From: DATKSS01 sp035468355
GTDB taxonomy: Bacteria > Chloroflexota > Dormibacteria > Dormibacterales > Dormibacteraceae
Direction of reading: 5' to 3'
DNA: 38,597 nucleotides
Assembly (NCBI GenBank): GCA_035468355.1
Contig: DATITA010000130.1
Span: 1 to 38,597 of the forward strand
This document shows, piece after piece, positions 7,476 to 15,171 of this stretch; within the stretch, counting starts at the first letter, position 1; each line of letters starts with the position of its first letter. The position numbers were made by a program, and so were the translations under genes. Under the pieces are notes generated by a model. The model had not been told where the DNA came from. It saw only the letters and a program-made list of their open reading frames with translations, and ran no database searches.

Positions 7476-7966
7476 CAGTGGTGCGCCTCGCCGTGGTTCT
7501 GAGGGCCGTCACTCGGGAACATCTGCACGTCCTCGACCAGGACCCAGCCCACCACGCCCGCGAGGAAGATCACGCCTCCGATCACCGCGAGGACGATGCG
7601 GGCGACGGACGGGAATGGAATCGCCCCGAGGGAGAGGAAGAGCAAACCGAAGCAGATCACGAACGGCCAGTTGCTGCTCGGGAAAAGGTGGATGCCCAGC
7701 TCGTGAGCGCGCGCCGCGAAATCAACCGTGTCGTCAAGGAAGACCGGCAGCTCCATGTCGAATCGCGATGCGGCCGCGCGCGAGGGGTCGGTCCTTCGCC
7801 ATGCCTTGAAAGCCGCCGAGGCCATGGTGCTCGAGGGCCACAGCTTGTATCCGCAGTTGCGGCACATGTCGATGAACCGGGCCGTCTTCAGCCCGCAGCG
7901 CGGGCAATCGACAGCAAGGTCTGGGTTGGCCACGTCGACATATCGAGGCTTGCTGGCTACCGCCAC
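7475..7966 (-). CDS. Zinc ribbon fused to a COX subunit-IV-like two-helix protein
   Basis: 163 residues. The N-terminal part has two CxxC pairs (Cys21/Cys24 and Cys35/Cys38) forming a zinc ribbon. The C-terminal part begins FPSSNWPFVICFGLLFLSLG and has two membrane helices, resembling the small subunit IV of actinobacterial aa3 oxidases. It ends with GEAHH. Start is GTG 7966; a TAGAAT hexamer at 7984-7979 lies 12 nt upstream and no Shine-Dalgarno is seen. First gene of the ctaE block. A role in oxidase assembly or stability is inferred from position and the C-terminal fold. Confidence 0.75.
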   Translation of the reverse strand: MAVASKPRYVDVANPDLAVDCPRCGLKTARFIDMCRNCGYKLWPSSTMASAAFKAWRRTDPSRAAASRFDMELPVFLDDTVDFAARAHELGIHLFPSSNWPFVICFGLLFLSLGAIPFPSVARIVLAVIGGVIFLAGVVGWVLVEDVQMFPSDGPQNHGEAHH

Positions 7967-7978
7967 GTTCGGTTTTGG

Positions 7979-7984
7979 ATTCTA
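7979..7984 (-). promoter_or_regulatory. -10 hexamer TAGAAT for the minus-strand oxidase block
   Basis: TAGAAT on the minus strand, 12 nt before the GTG at 7966, would give a leader of only about 5 nt. It lies in the 76-bp gap between the two divergent oxidase blocks. No good -35 was found. Confidence 0.4.
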
Positions 7985-8028
7985 TCCGGTCGCCGAGGCC
8001 CGACGCCAGGCGCATCGCCGGTCGCCGA

Positions 8029-8034
8029 TATACT
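8029..8034 (+). promoter_or_regulatory. -10 hexamer TATACT for ctaC
   Basis: TATACT ends 8 nt before the GTG at 8043, which has no Shine-Dalgarno. Transcription would start at the codon or 1-2 nt before it, a leaderless arrangement seen repeatedly in this window. Confidence 0.5.
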
Positions 8035-8042
8035 TGACCGCC

Positions 8043-8819
8043 GTGACCGCACGCCTTCGCGCGCCCTTCACCATCGCGGGCCTCGTGCTCACCGCATTCC
8101 TGCTCAGTTCATGCGCGGCGGGCGGCCTCTCCCCCATCTTCCCGACCCCGGTCTCACCCAACGGGCAGGACATCTACAACCTCTACATCGGGATCTCGGT
8201 CGTCGCGATCATCGTCTTCGTCGGAACCGAAGCCGCCATCCTGTGGGTCGCCCTGAGGTACCGGCGCTCGCGTCAGCCGGTCGGTTACGTGCCGCCGCAG
8301 ATCCACGGCCACAACGGGCTGGAGATCGCATGGACCCTGGCGCCGCTCGTCATCGTGCTGGTGATCGTCGGCTTCAGCTTCGCGGAGCTGCAGCGAGACT
8401 TCCAGCCCATCAACAACCAGCAGATGCTGGTCAAGGTGTCCGGCCACCAGTTCGGCTGGGACTATGACTACGGCAACGGGGTCGTCATCCACCAGGAGGG
8501 CACCCTGGCCGGGGATGTGACGCCGTTCGTGGTGCCCACCAACACACTGATCAAGCTGCAGTTTCAGGGCACGGACGTGATCCACTCGTGGTGGGTGCCG
8601 GCAATCTCAGGCAAGACAGATGCCGTGCCTGGCTACGACAACTTCTCGTGGATGAAGATCGACCAACCGGGCAAGTGGCGAGGGGAGTGCGCCGAGCTGT
8701 GCGGCGTGGGCCACAGCACGATGCAGATCATCGTCCAGGCGATGAACCAGCCCGACTACGACCAGTGGATGCAGCAGCAGGTCGCGGCGAAGGCCAGCCC
8801 CTCGCCTTCTCCGGGTTAG
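8043..8819 (+). CDS. ctaC: Cytochrome c oxidase subunit II
   Basis: 258 residues: lipoprotein signal (LLSSC, Cys about 20), two transmembrane helices (about 40-64 and 90-112), then the cupredoxin domain with the CuA centre. CuA ligands are visible as Cys216, Cys220, His224 and Met227 (CAELCGVGHSTM), with the upstream His in VIHSWWVPAI. It accepts electrons from cytochrome c or a blue-copper donor. There is no fused cytochrome c domain. The tail is Ser/Pro rich (SPSPSPG). GTG 8043 is chosen because the signal peptide starts there and a -10 box precedes it; the longer open frame from 7728 overlaps the divergent gene. Confidence 0.94.
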   Translation: MTARLRAPFTIAGLVLTAFLLSSCAAGGLSPIFPTPVSPNGQDIYNLYIGISVVAIIVFVGTEAAILWVALRYRRSRQPVGYVPPQIHGHNGLEIAWTLAPLVIVLVIVGFSFAELQRDFQPINNQQMLVKVSGHQFGWDYDYGNGVVIHQEGTLAGDVTPFVVPTNTLIKLQFQGTDVIHSWWVPAISGKTDAVPGYDNFSWMKIDQPGKWRGECAELCGVGHSTMQIIVQAMNQPDYDQWMQQQVAAKASPSPSPG

Positions 8820-8831
8820 CATAGGAAACAG

Positions 8832-10490
8832 ATGGCAGCCACCACTGTCCTGCCTCGTCCCAAGGCTTACGACGACACTTTCTTCAAGCCGATCAGCCTC
8901 TGGCTGACGACCACCGATCACAAGCTGATCGGGATCATGTACATGGTCACAGGCATCCTGAGCTTCGTGATCGGAGGCATCTTCGCGCTGATCGTCCGGT
9001 TGCAGCTTGCCCAGCCCAACCTCTCGGTGGTCGACCACGAGACGTACAACCAGCTGATCTCCGCGCACGGCGTGACGATGATCTTCTTCTTCGTCACGAT
9101 CTTCCTGACCGGGATCGCCAACTACATGGTCCCGCTCATGGTGGGCGCTCGCGACATGGCGTTCCCGCGCGTGAACCTGTTGGGCTTCTGGCTGGTCCCG
9201 GTCTCGTTCATCCTGTACTACAGCGCCTTTTTCACCGGCGGAGCGTTGGATGCGGGCTGGACCGGTTACGCGCCGCTGACCGAGAAGGCCTATCAGTCGC
9301 ACAGCCTCGGAGTCGACTTCTGGGCGCTGAGCATCATCGTCTGGGCCATCAGCGGCATCATGGCCTCCACCAACTTCCTCACCACGATCATCGCCTTGCG
9401 CGCGCCGGGCATGAAGCTCACCCGACTGCCGCTCTTCGTGTGGGCGCAGATCTCGACCTCCATCCTCCTGCTCGTGGTCGGCGCGCCGCTCGCGGCTGCG
9501 ATGATCCTGGTCGAGTTCGACCGACAACTGGGGACCCAGTTCTTCACGACGCAGGGCCGCCCGGTGCTGTACCAGCACCTGTTCTGGTTCTTCGGGCACC
9601 CCGAGGTCTACATCATGATTTTGCCCGGCTTCGGGATGATCTCCGAGATCATTCCCGTCTTCGCCCGCAAGCCGATCTTCGGCTACATGTCGATGGTCGC
9701 GGCGCTGTTCGGCATCGTGTTCCTCTCGATGACCGTGTGGGCTCACCACATGTTCACGGTCGGCATGAACACATACGTCGAAGGCTTCTTCATGTTGATG
9801 ACGATGCTGATCGCCGTCCCGACCGGCATCAAGTTCTTCAACTGGATTGCGACCGCATGGTGGGGATCGATCGAGTTCACGATCCCGATGAAGTTCGCGT
9901 TCGGCTTCCTGGCCACGTTCCTCATCGGTGGGATCACCGGCGTCTACCTCGCCTCGGTCCCCGTCGACACCCAGCTGCACCAGTCCTATTACGTCGTGGC
10001 TCACCTCCACTACGTGCTGTTCGGGGGCAGCGTGTTCACGATCTTCGCCGGCGTGTACTACTGGTTCCCCAAGATTACGGGGCGGATGCTCAACCGCAGG
10101 CTCGGCGAATGGAACTTCTGGACGGCGTTCATTGGCTTCAACGGCACCTTCCTGATCATGCACACGCTGGGGCTCGAGGGCATGCCGCGCCGCATCGCAA
10201 CCTACACCACCGCGGAGTGGGCAACTACGAACCTGGTCATCACGGTGTTCTCGTTCCTGCTCGCCTTCTCCGTCCTGCTGTTCCTGATCAACATCGTGCG
10301 CAGCTGGCGCCACGGCGAGATCGCGGGCGACGACCCCTGGCAGGCCAACACGCTGGAATGGGCGACCAGCTCGCCGCCACCCCCCTACAACTTCGAGCGC
10401 GTGCCACCGGTGCGCAGCTTCATGCCACTGCGCGACCTACGGGAATCTGGCGAGCTGGTCGACAGCAGTCCGGAGCCGGCCCGAGCCTAA
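8832..10490 (+). CDS. ctaD: Cytochrome c oxidase subunit I
   Basis: 552 residues, 12 membrane helices, the catalytic heme a / heme a3-CuB subunit. Seen directly: the heme-ligand His in SAHGVTMIFFF, the HPEVY motif at about 256-260 carrying the CuB His and cross-linked Tyr, HHMF for the other CuB ligands, and HQSYYVVAHLHYVLFG with the heme a3/heme a His pair. The GHPEV context marks an A1-type proton-pumping oxidase. An AGGA at 8823-8826 precedes the ATG. The gene follows ctaC by 12 nt, so the two form an operon. Its stop overlaps that of the convergent flavin split-barrel gene. Confidence 0.97.
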   Translation: MAATTVLPRPKAYDDTFFKPISLWLTTTDHKLIGIMYMVTGILSFVIGGIFALIVRLQLAQPNLSVVDHETYNQLISAHGVTMIFFFVTIFLTGIANYMVPLMVGARDMAFPRVNLLGFWLVPVSFILYYSAFFTGGALDAGWTGYAPLTEKAYQSHSLGVDFWALSIIVWAISGIMASTNFLTTIIALRAPGMKLTRLPLFVWAQISTSILLLVVGAPLAAAMILVEFDRQLGTQFFTTQGRPVLYQHLFWFFGHPEVYIMILPGFGMISEIIPVFARKPIFGYMSMVAALFGIVFLSMTVWAHHMFTVGMNTYVEGFFMLMTMLIAVPTGIKFFNWIATAWWGSIEFTIPMKFAFGFLATFLIGGITGVYLASVPVDTQLHQSYYVVAHLHYVLFGGSVFTIFAGVYYWFPKITGRMLNRRLGEWNFWTAFIGFNGTFLIMHTLGLEGMPRRIATYTTAEWATTNLVITVFSFLLAFSVLLFLINIVRSWRHGEIAGDDPWQANTLEWATSSPPPPYNFERVPPVRSFMPLRDLRESGELVDSSPEPARA

Positions 10491-10945
10491 ACCGCTCCGG
10501 CGTCATCTGGGTGCGGCCGGTCCTCCAAGCCCGATCCAGGGGACCAACGAACCATCCGGTGCCCCTCTCCGAAGCTGATGAAGCCGGCGCGCTCGACCTC
10601 GAACGCGAACAGGTGGTACGGCTCCGGCGGGCGCCACTTGATGGCGGCCTCCAGGGTGTCGGCATACCGGCGCCGGCGTTCCGGCTCGGGCACGTCGACG
10701 ACTGAGCCGTACAGCTTCAGGTCGCCGTGCACAGGCTCACGTTCGGCTTGGGGCGTGACGACGGTCAGTCGCGAGTCTCGCAGGAGGTCTAGCGCCTTCT
10801 TCGAGCGCCACATCATTCCGAGCATGAGATCGCCGTCGACGACGTAGGCCTCGCAGGGGCTAATCCGTGCCCACCCGTCGGGACGTAGGGTGCCGAGGAG
10901 CACGATGCCGGTGGCCGCAAGCCGCTCCACCACGAAGGCGGCCAA
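10487..10945 (-). CDS. Pyridoxamine 5'-phosphate oxidase-like flavin split-barrel protein (start uncertain)
   Basis: A split-barrel protein of the PPOX/F420 family: GIVLLGTLRPDGWARISP, then LMLGMMWRSKKALDLLRDSR, then a C-terminal FEVERAGFISFG strand. Such proteins bind FMN or F420 and reduce or sense small molecules. The TTG at 10945 gives 152 residues. The frame stays open upstream and reads WAQFSAAAPEL, the usual N-terminus of these proteins, yet no ATG, GTG, TTG or CTG precedes it before the in-frame stop. The real initiation site is therefore unclear. It follows the 60-residue membrane protein gene and ends tail-to-tail with ctaD. Confidence 0.8.
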   Translation of the reverse strand: MAAFVVERLAATGIVLLGTLRPDGWARISPCEAYVVDGDLMLGMMWRSKKALDLLRDSRLTVVTPQAEREPVHGDLKLYGSVVDVPEPERRRRYADTLEAAIKWRPPEPYHLFAFEVERAGFISFGEGHRMVRWSPGSGLEDRPHPDDAGAV

Positions 10946-10980
10946 CTCGGGCGCGGCAGCCGAGAACTGAGCCCAGCGGA

Positions 10981-11163
10981 CTAGTGGTGAGCCTCTTTGT
11001 GATCAGCCGCGGTCGCCGCGTCGGCGGCCTCCTCGGCGGCCCTGTTGCGCGCGTCGCCCCTCAGCACCCACCAACCAAGACCCACCACGCCCAGGCTGGC
11101 GACCAGGAACGTGATGCTCATCGCAAGCCACGCTGGCACCCATTCCCCGGCGAGATAGATCAC
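10981..11163 (-). CDS. Small single-pass membrane protein
   Basis: A 60-residue product from GTG 11163, or longer from GTG 11181 or TTG 11187. One membrane helix (about 12-36) is followed by an Ala/Glu-rich cytoplasmic tail ending KEAHH. The GATAAT hexamer 6 nt upstream supports GTG 11163 as a leaderless start. Its EAHH ending is shared with the subunit-IV-like protein of the same region, so an association with the oxidase is possible. No family is recognised. Confidence 0.6.
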   Translation of the reverse strand: MIYLAGEWVPAWLAMSITFLVASLGVVGLGWWVLRGDARNRAAEEAADAATAADHKEAHH

Positions 11164-11169
11164 CCTGCA

Positions 11170-11175
11170 ATTATC
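11170..11175 (-). promoter_or_regulatory. -10 hexamer GATAAT
   Basis: GATAAT on the minus strand, 6 nt upstream of the GTG at 11163 and without a Shine-Dalgarno, fits a leaderless promoter. Confidence 0.45.
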
Positions 11176-11237
11176 GCCCACGCACAACGTTCGGGCAGAG
11201 TCGGCCGCTAGGGTGTTAGTAGGGATACGGGGAGTAA

Positions 11238-12416
11238 ATGGTCAACCTCATCGATCTGGTGATCGCAGCCGCCGCGGTGATCGGCCTGGCCAACGGGTAC
11301 AGGCGCGGCTTCTGGCTGTCCCTGGCCCAGTACGTCGGACTGACCATCGGCGTAGTGCTCGGCGCTCTCGCTGCAGGGCGGGTGCTCGACTACCTACACA
11401 TCACCAACGCGACCGCAAGGCCCTTGGGGGCCGTGCTGGTGCTCGTGATCGGTGGCAGCCTCGGTTCCAGCATCGGCTTTGCCGCAGGTGAACCCATCCG
11501 TCGCGGCATCCTCCGCGCCGGGATCCACACCTCGACGGACTCCCTCGGGGGCGCCGCCCTGTCGGCTTTGGCGGTGATGGCGATGTGCTGGTTCCTTGGG
11601 TTGAGCTTCTCGAGGGGACCGAGCCCCGAGATCGCCCAGCAGATTCAAAAGTCGGTGTTTCTTCGCACGATCGATTCCATAGGCATGAGACCGCCCGTGT
11701 TCCTCGCCAGTGTCGAAGGGATCCTGGCGGGGGTCTCGTTCCCTTCCGCCTTCGCAGGCCTCGAGCCGACGCTCCAGGCCCTTCCCCTCCCGTTATCCAT
11801 CGACACCGCCGGCGTCAACCGCGTGGCCGAATCCGTGGTCAAGGTGTCCAGCTTCGGGTGCGGCGGACTGGTCACCGGCAGCGGATTCCCGGTTGGCGTC
11901 GGCTACTTCGTCACCAACGCTCACGTGGTCTCAGGGACGAGCAACCACGTGATCATCACGCCGGGAGGCAAGGAGATGAAGGCTGCGGTGGTCTACTTCG
12001 ACCCCGAGAAGGACGTGGCGGTCTTGTACGTGCCCGAGTACAGAGGGCCCGGCCTGACGTTCGGCCCGGCACAGCGCGGCACCGACGCGGCGGTCATCGG
12101 CTATCCCGGGGGTGGGCCCCAGAAAGTGGTTGCCGCAGTCGTCGACGGCACGATTGATGCGGAGGGCCGAGACATCTACAACGAGAACCTCGTGACCCGC
12201 CAGATCTACGTCATGCAGGCCAGCGTTCACCCCGGCAACTCGGGCGGCCCGCTGGTCGACCTGCAGGGACGAGTGCTCGGGATCGTCTTCGCGACCTCGG
12301 CGGGTAATCCGAACCAGGCCTATGCCCTGACGGACGACGAGATCGCCACCGACATCCGCGACGCCCAGATGAACACCTCTCCGAAGGACACCAGCCAGTA
12401 CGCCTGCGCGGCTTAA
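11238..12416 (+). CDS. Membrane-anchored trypsin-like serine protease (MarP-like)
   Basis: 392 residues. The N-terminal about 165 residues form a four-helix CvpA-like membrane domain starting NLIDLVIAAAAVIG. A linker and a chymotrypsin-fold protease domain follow, with triad His229 (TNAHVV), Asp259 (EKDVAVL) and Ser335 (HPGNSGGPL). This architecture matches mycobacterial MarP, an extracytoplasmic protease needed for acid tolerance. Two Cys (about 208 and 390) could form a disulfide. GGGGAG at 11229-11234 is a good Shine-Dalgarno for the ATG. Monocistronic, with a hairpin cluster after the stop. Confidence 0.9.
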   Translation: MVNLIDLVIAAAAVIGLANGYRRGFWLSLAQYVGLTIGVVLGALAAGRVLDYLHITNATARPLGAVLVLVIGGSLGSSIGFAAGEPIRRGILRAGIHTSTDSLGGAALSALAVMAMCWFLGLSFSRGPSPEIAQQIQKSVFLRTIDSIGMRPPVFLASVEGILAGVSFPSAFAGLEPTLQALPLPLSIDTAGVNRVAESVVKVSSFGCGGLVTGSGFPVGVGYFVTNAHVVSGTSNHVIITPGGKEMKAAVVYFDPEKDVAVLYVPEYRGPGLTFGPAQRGTDAAVIGYPGGGPQKVVAAVVDGTIDAEGRDIYNENLVTRQIYVMQASVHPGNSGGPLVDLQGRVLGIVFATSAGNPNQAYALTDDEIATDIRDAQMNTSPKDTSQYACAA

Positions 12417-12421
12417 GAATG

Positions 12422-12447
12422 AGAGGGAACCCGGGATGGTTCCCTCT
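12422..12447 (+). terminator. Perfect 10-bp hairpin after the protease gene
   Basis: AGAGGGAACC (12422-12431), loop CGGGAT, GGTTCCCTCT (12438-12447), starting 6 nt after the stop. The tail is GC-rich with no T run, so termination may be less efficient or Rho-assisted. Confidence 0.55.
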
Positions 12448-12492
12448 GCGCGCCAGGCGCGTGCAGGTGGCGACCTACTGATTGCATCGCCG

Positions 12493-12612
12493 GGTCGGCT
12501 TCGCCGACCGGGCTGCTCTCCTTCCGGTATAAGGATGGGCTTGATTAGGTAGTCAATCCTGGCCCGGCCAGCAGGCGGTAAGACAAAGTCACGGCCGGGT
12601 TAAACCCGGCCG
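12493..12612. terminator. Two further hairpins between convergent genes
   Basis: The 218-bp gap between the convergent protease and Trm112-like genes holds two more perfect stems. GGTCGGC/GCCGACC lies at 12493-12509 with a TTC loop. CGGCCGGGT/ACCCGGCCG lies at 12592-12612 with a TAA loop. They are symmetric and could stop transcription from either side. I see no ORF or RNA gene in this gap. Confidence 0.4.
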
Positions 12613-12634
12613 CCCCTGCCGCGCTGGCTACGGC

Positions 12635-12802
12635 CTAGTCCTTCTCGGGCTTGGCTTCTTCGATCAGCATCACGGGGATGCCGTCCACGATTGGATAGAG
12701 CACCTTGCACTGCGGGCATCGCAGCTGATCGGGCTCCTTGAGCTCCACCTTGGTGTGGCATTTGGGGCACGCCAGGATTTCAAGCAGTTCTCGAGAGATC
12801 AC
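12635..12802 (-). CDS. Trm112-like zinc-ribbon protein
   Basis: A 55-residue protein of the Trm112 / YcaR family: LLEILACPKCHTKVEL, then LRCPQCKVLYPIVDGIPVML. Cys12/Cys15 and Cys29/Cys32 make the zinc site, and YPIVDGIPVM is the family signature. Homologues activate methyltransferases; the bacterial role is poorly known. GTG 12802 is chosen because the conserved domain begins there and a TACCAT -10 box lies 6 nt upstream. The longer open frame to 12934 is the shadow of the divergent gene. Confidence 0.88.
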   Translation of the reverse strand: MISRELLEILACPKCHTKVELKEPDQLRCPQCKVLYPIVDGIPVMLIEEAKPEKD

Positions 12803-12808
12803 GAGCGC

Positions 12809-12821
12809 ATGGTAGTACGGT
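12809..12821. promoter_or_regulatory. Back-to-back divergent -10 hexamers
   Basis: The start codons of the Trm112-like gene (GTG 12802, minus) and the DUF5671 gene (GTG 12828, plus) are 25 bp apart. In between are TACCAT on the minus strand (12814-12809) and TACGGT on the plus strand (12816-12821). Each sits exactly 6 nt from its own start codon. Both genes would be leaderless, and their promoters would share the same DNA. Confidence 0.5.
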
Positions 12822-12827
12822 TTCGCC

Positions 12828-14549
12828 GTGATCCTGAGGCGGCTGTACCTGTATCTGGTCAGCGCCGCGGCGCTCGCCATGTTCGCGGCGGGCCTGGCAC
12901 TCCTCGGGTACACCGGCCTGCTCTTCTTCTTCAACGATCCTTCGGCTCAGAGCAGCCGTGGCTCGCTGGCCGGCTTCAGCGCGATGGTGCTGGTGGCGGG
13001 ACCGGTGTGGGCCGTCCACTTCTGGTTCGCGCGCCGCTTTGCCATGCGAGACCCATCCGACCGCGCGTCGGCCATCCGCCGCCTGTACGTGTACTGGGCC
13101 TGCCTCGGTGGATCGATCGGCGGCGCGGTCGCGCTGGCAATCACCGCAGGCGACGTGCTCCGTCCCCTCATCGACACCTGTCCCGTCACCCAGGTCACGC
13201 AGCTCACCAAAGGCGGAGCTTCCGCGTTTGGCTCATGTCCGGCGAACCAGAACTGGGTGGCGACCTCGCAGGCCGCATGGATCGCCCTCGTCTGCCTGGT
13301 GATCTGGGCATTCCATTTCTGGACCGCGGCGCAGGATCGTGGCGCGGTCGGTGAGACTGGAGCTTCGGCGACCCTGCGGCGCTGGTACATGTACGTCGCC
13401 CTCCTCGTCGGGCTGCTCGTGATGCTGAGCGGGGCAAGCAGCCTCATCACCGTCGTCTGGGTCAAAGCCGTAAACAGTCCCCTCGGTGTCAACTCTTACA
13501 TCGGGGATCCTGCGGGCCTGCTTATGGGAGGCCTGTTGCTGTGGGGCTTCCACGCGCGCACCATCGCCCGAAACCACGCCGACGACGACCGCCACTCCAC
13601 CCTTCGAGCGCTGCAGGGATTCATCGCGGTCGCTGTCGCTATCGGCATTGCGCTGTTCGGCGCGAGCCGGATCCTCTACTACGCGCTGGCGCTGCTGCTC
13701 GGGGTCAGCAGCCCAGGCGGGGTCACCGCCAACGACATCCTCGGGGCCCTCGCGTCGCCCGCGTCGGCGCTGCTCGTGTACGGCATCGCGTGGGTCCTGA
13801 TCCGACGCCGCCTGGCGCGCGACGCGGGCACCCAGGAGGCGGACCGCCAGGCGGGCATACGCCGGCTCTACACCAACCTCGCGGCCCTCGTCTCTCTTGC
13901 CGCGTGGTCTGCCGGAGCGGTCGGCCTGCTCTGGGTGGTGGCGGAGCAGATCGAGGCGCCGATCATCGGTGTGAACGCGGCGGACTGGAAAGACCCGGTA
14001 AGCCTGTGGATCACGTTGCTGCTGGTCGGCGCCGCCGTCTGGGTCGCCCACTGGCGGCAGGCGCCGTGGGCGGCCGACCGCCAAGCGCTCAGCCGCCGCC
14101 TTTACGTGTGGGCCGCCTTGCTGGCCAGCGTCCTGGCGGTGCTGGGCGGCGGCGTAGGCATGCTCAACTCGCTGCTCCAGCAGCTGTTCAGCGCACATCC
14201 CAAGCTCAAAGACCCGTCCAACCTCGATTTCGGTCATTACCTGGCGGTGATCGTGGTAGCGGCCGCGGTCGCGGTTTACCACTGGCGCGTCCTGCGCGCG
14301 GACGCCGCCGCCCGCCCGCGCAGGCCGGCCACCGCGCCCGCGGCCGAGGCGCCCCCACCTCCTCATCCGTCCGAGCCCGGCCCGGCGGTCGTGCCCGCGC
14401 CTGTCGCAACCGGCGCCCAACATTCCCGCCGCTACACGCTGGTCGTGTCTGACGCCACGGACGACGACGTGCACCAGGCCCTGGCCGCGCTGCCACCGCA
14501 GGCGAGCTACAGGTTGACGCCTAGTGAGCCGCCCGTTGACGGACGCTGA
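12828..14549 (+). CDS. Multi-repeat DUF5671-type membrane protein
   Basis: 573 residues made of about six repeats of roughly 85 residues. Each begins with an Arg-Arg-Leu-Tyr-like motif (about residues 4, 83, 180, 258, 345 and 421), has three membrane helices and most end in a His/Trp/Arg motif such as VHFWFARR or FHFWTAAQ. The fourth repeat is degenerate. A Pro/Ala-rich linker and a short C-terminal domain follow after residue 495. The repeats match DUF5671, of unknown function, known mostly from Chloroflexota-like bacteria. GTG start with -10 box 6 nt upstream. Confidence 0.82.
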   Translation: MILRRLYLYLVSAAALAMFAAGLALLGYTGLLFFFNDPSAQSSRGSLAGFSAMVLVAGPVWAVHFWFARRFAMRDPSDRASAIRRLYVYWACLGGSIGGAVALAITAGDVLRPLIDTCPVTQVTQLTKGGASAFGSCPANQNWVATSQAAWIALVCLVIWAFHFWTAAQDRGAVGETGASATLRRWYMYVALLVGLLVMLSGASSLITVVWVKAVNSPLGVNSYIGDPAGLLMGGLLLWGFHARTIARNHADDDRHSTLRALQGFIAVAVAIGIALFGASRILYYALALLLGVSSPGGVTANDILGALASPASALLVYGIAWVLIRRRLARDAGTQEADRQAGIRRLYTNLAALVSLAAWSAGAVGLLWVVAEQIEAPIIGVNAADWKDPVSLWITLLLVGAAVWVAHWRQAPWAADRQALSRRLYVWAALLASVLAVLGGGVGMLNSLLQQLFSAHPKLKDPSNLDFGHYLAVIVVAAAVAVYHWRVLRADAAARPRRPATAPAAEAPPPPHPSEPGPAVVPAPVATGAQHSRRYTLVVSDATDDDVHQALAALPPQASYRLTPSEPPVDGR

Positions 14550-15171
14550 CCCGCAGGCTTTCCTCGACCTGGTCGACTGGCGGCGCCGGGTGGGCGATCT
14601 CTACCGCATCACCGGCCAGGATGCGCTCAGACGGTTCCGCGACTCGCGCGACGAGCTGTTCCGGACGCACCCCCAGTCTCCGGTGGAGCCGAACGAGCGC
14701 ACTTCGTTCGGGGGTCTGCGGTACTTTCCGCACGACCCGGCCTCTCGTGTCAGCGCCCGTTTCGAGCCTGGCGACCGCACCGAGCTCGTGATCGAGACAG
14801 GCGGCGACGACGGGGCGGTGCGCTACCGGCGGGCGGGCCGGCTCGCGTTTCGCCTCGGAGGTCAAGCGTGCCGGCTCACGGTGTTCAGCCTGGTCCAGTA
14901 CGCCGGCGGCCTCTTTGTACCCTTTCGCGACGCGACCTCGGGGCGCGAGACGTACGGCGGCGGGCGCTACCTGTTCGATACCGCCAAGGACACCGACGGC
15001 CTGGTCCTCGAGATCACGCCGGCGTCACCGGAGCTGACCATCGACTTCAACTACGCGTACAACGCGTCCTGCGCGTACAGCTCGCGCTGGGCGTGCCCGC
15101 TCGCCCCGCCCGAGAACCACCTGCAGGTTCCGGTGCGGGCTGGCGAGAAGGTTTACAAGGACGTTTCCTAG
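14524..15171 (+). CDS. DUF1684 family protein
   Basis: A 215-residue soluble protein with the DUF1684 signature: the ETYGGGRYL stretch, then FNYAYNASCAYSSRWACPLAPPENHLQVPV near the end. The conserved Cys residues in that segment are present. Function is unknown; the family is widespread in bacteria and archaea. GTG 14524 overlaps the upstream DUF5671 gene by 26 bp; TTG 14536 is an alternative. The stop shares a CTAG with the stop of the convergent luciferase-like gene. Confidence 0.85.
   Translation: MSRPLTDADPQAFLDLVDWRRRVGDLYRITGQDALRRFRDSRDELFRTHPQSPVEPNERTSFGGLRYFPHDPASRVSARFEPGDRTELVIETGGDDGAVRYRRAGRLAFRLGGQACRLTVFSLVQYAGGLFVPFRDATSGRETYGGGRYLFDTAKDTDGLVLEITPASPELTIDFNYAYNASCAYSSRWACPLAPPENHLQVPVRAGEKVYKDVS

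Noticed and set aside
8607..10313. 568-codon minus-strand open frame across ctaD
   Set aside because: It is antisense to the well-conserved subunit I gene and its translation is a His/Asp/Glu/Arg-rich low-complexity string typical of GC-rich shadow frames.
12530..12575. Minus-strand promoter (TTGACT, about 18 bp, TTATAC)
   Set aside because: The match is fair, but it would transcribe only antisense into the 3' end of the protease gene; no product follows.
13233..14474. 413-codon minus-strand open frame
   Set aside because: Antisense shadow of the DUF5671 gene; the translation is Arg/His/Gln/Asp rich with no membrane or catalytic pattern.
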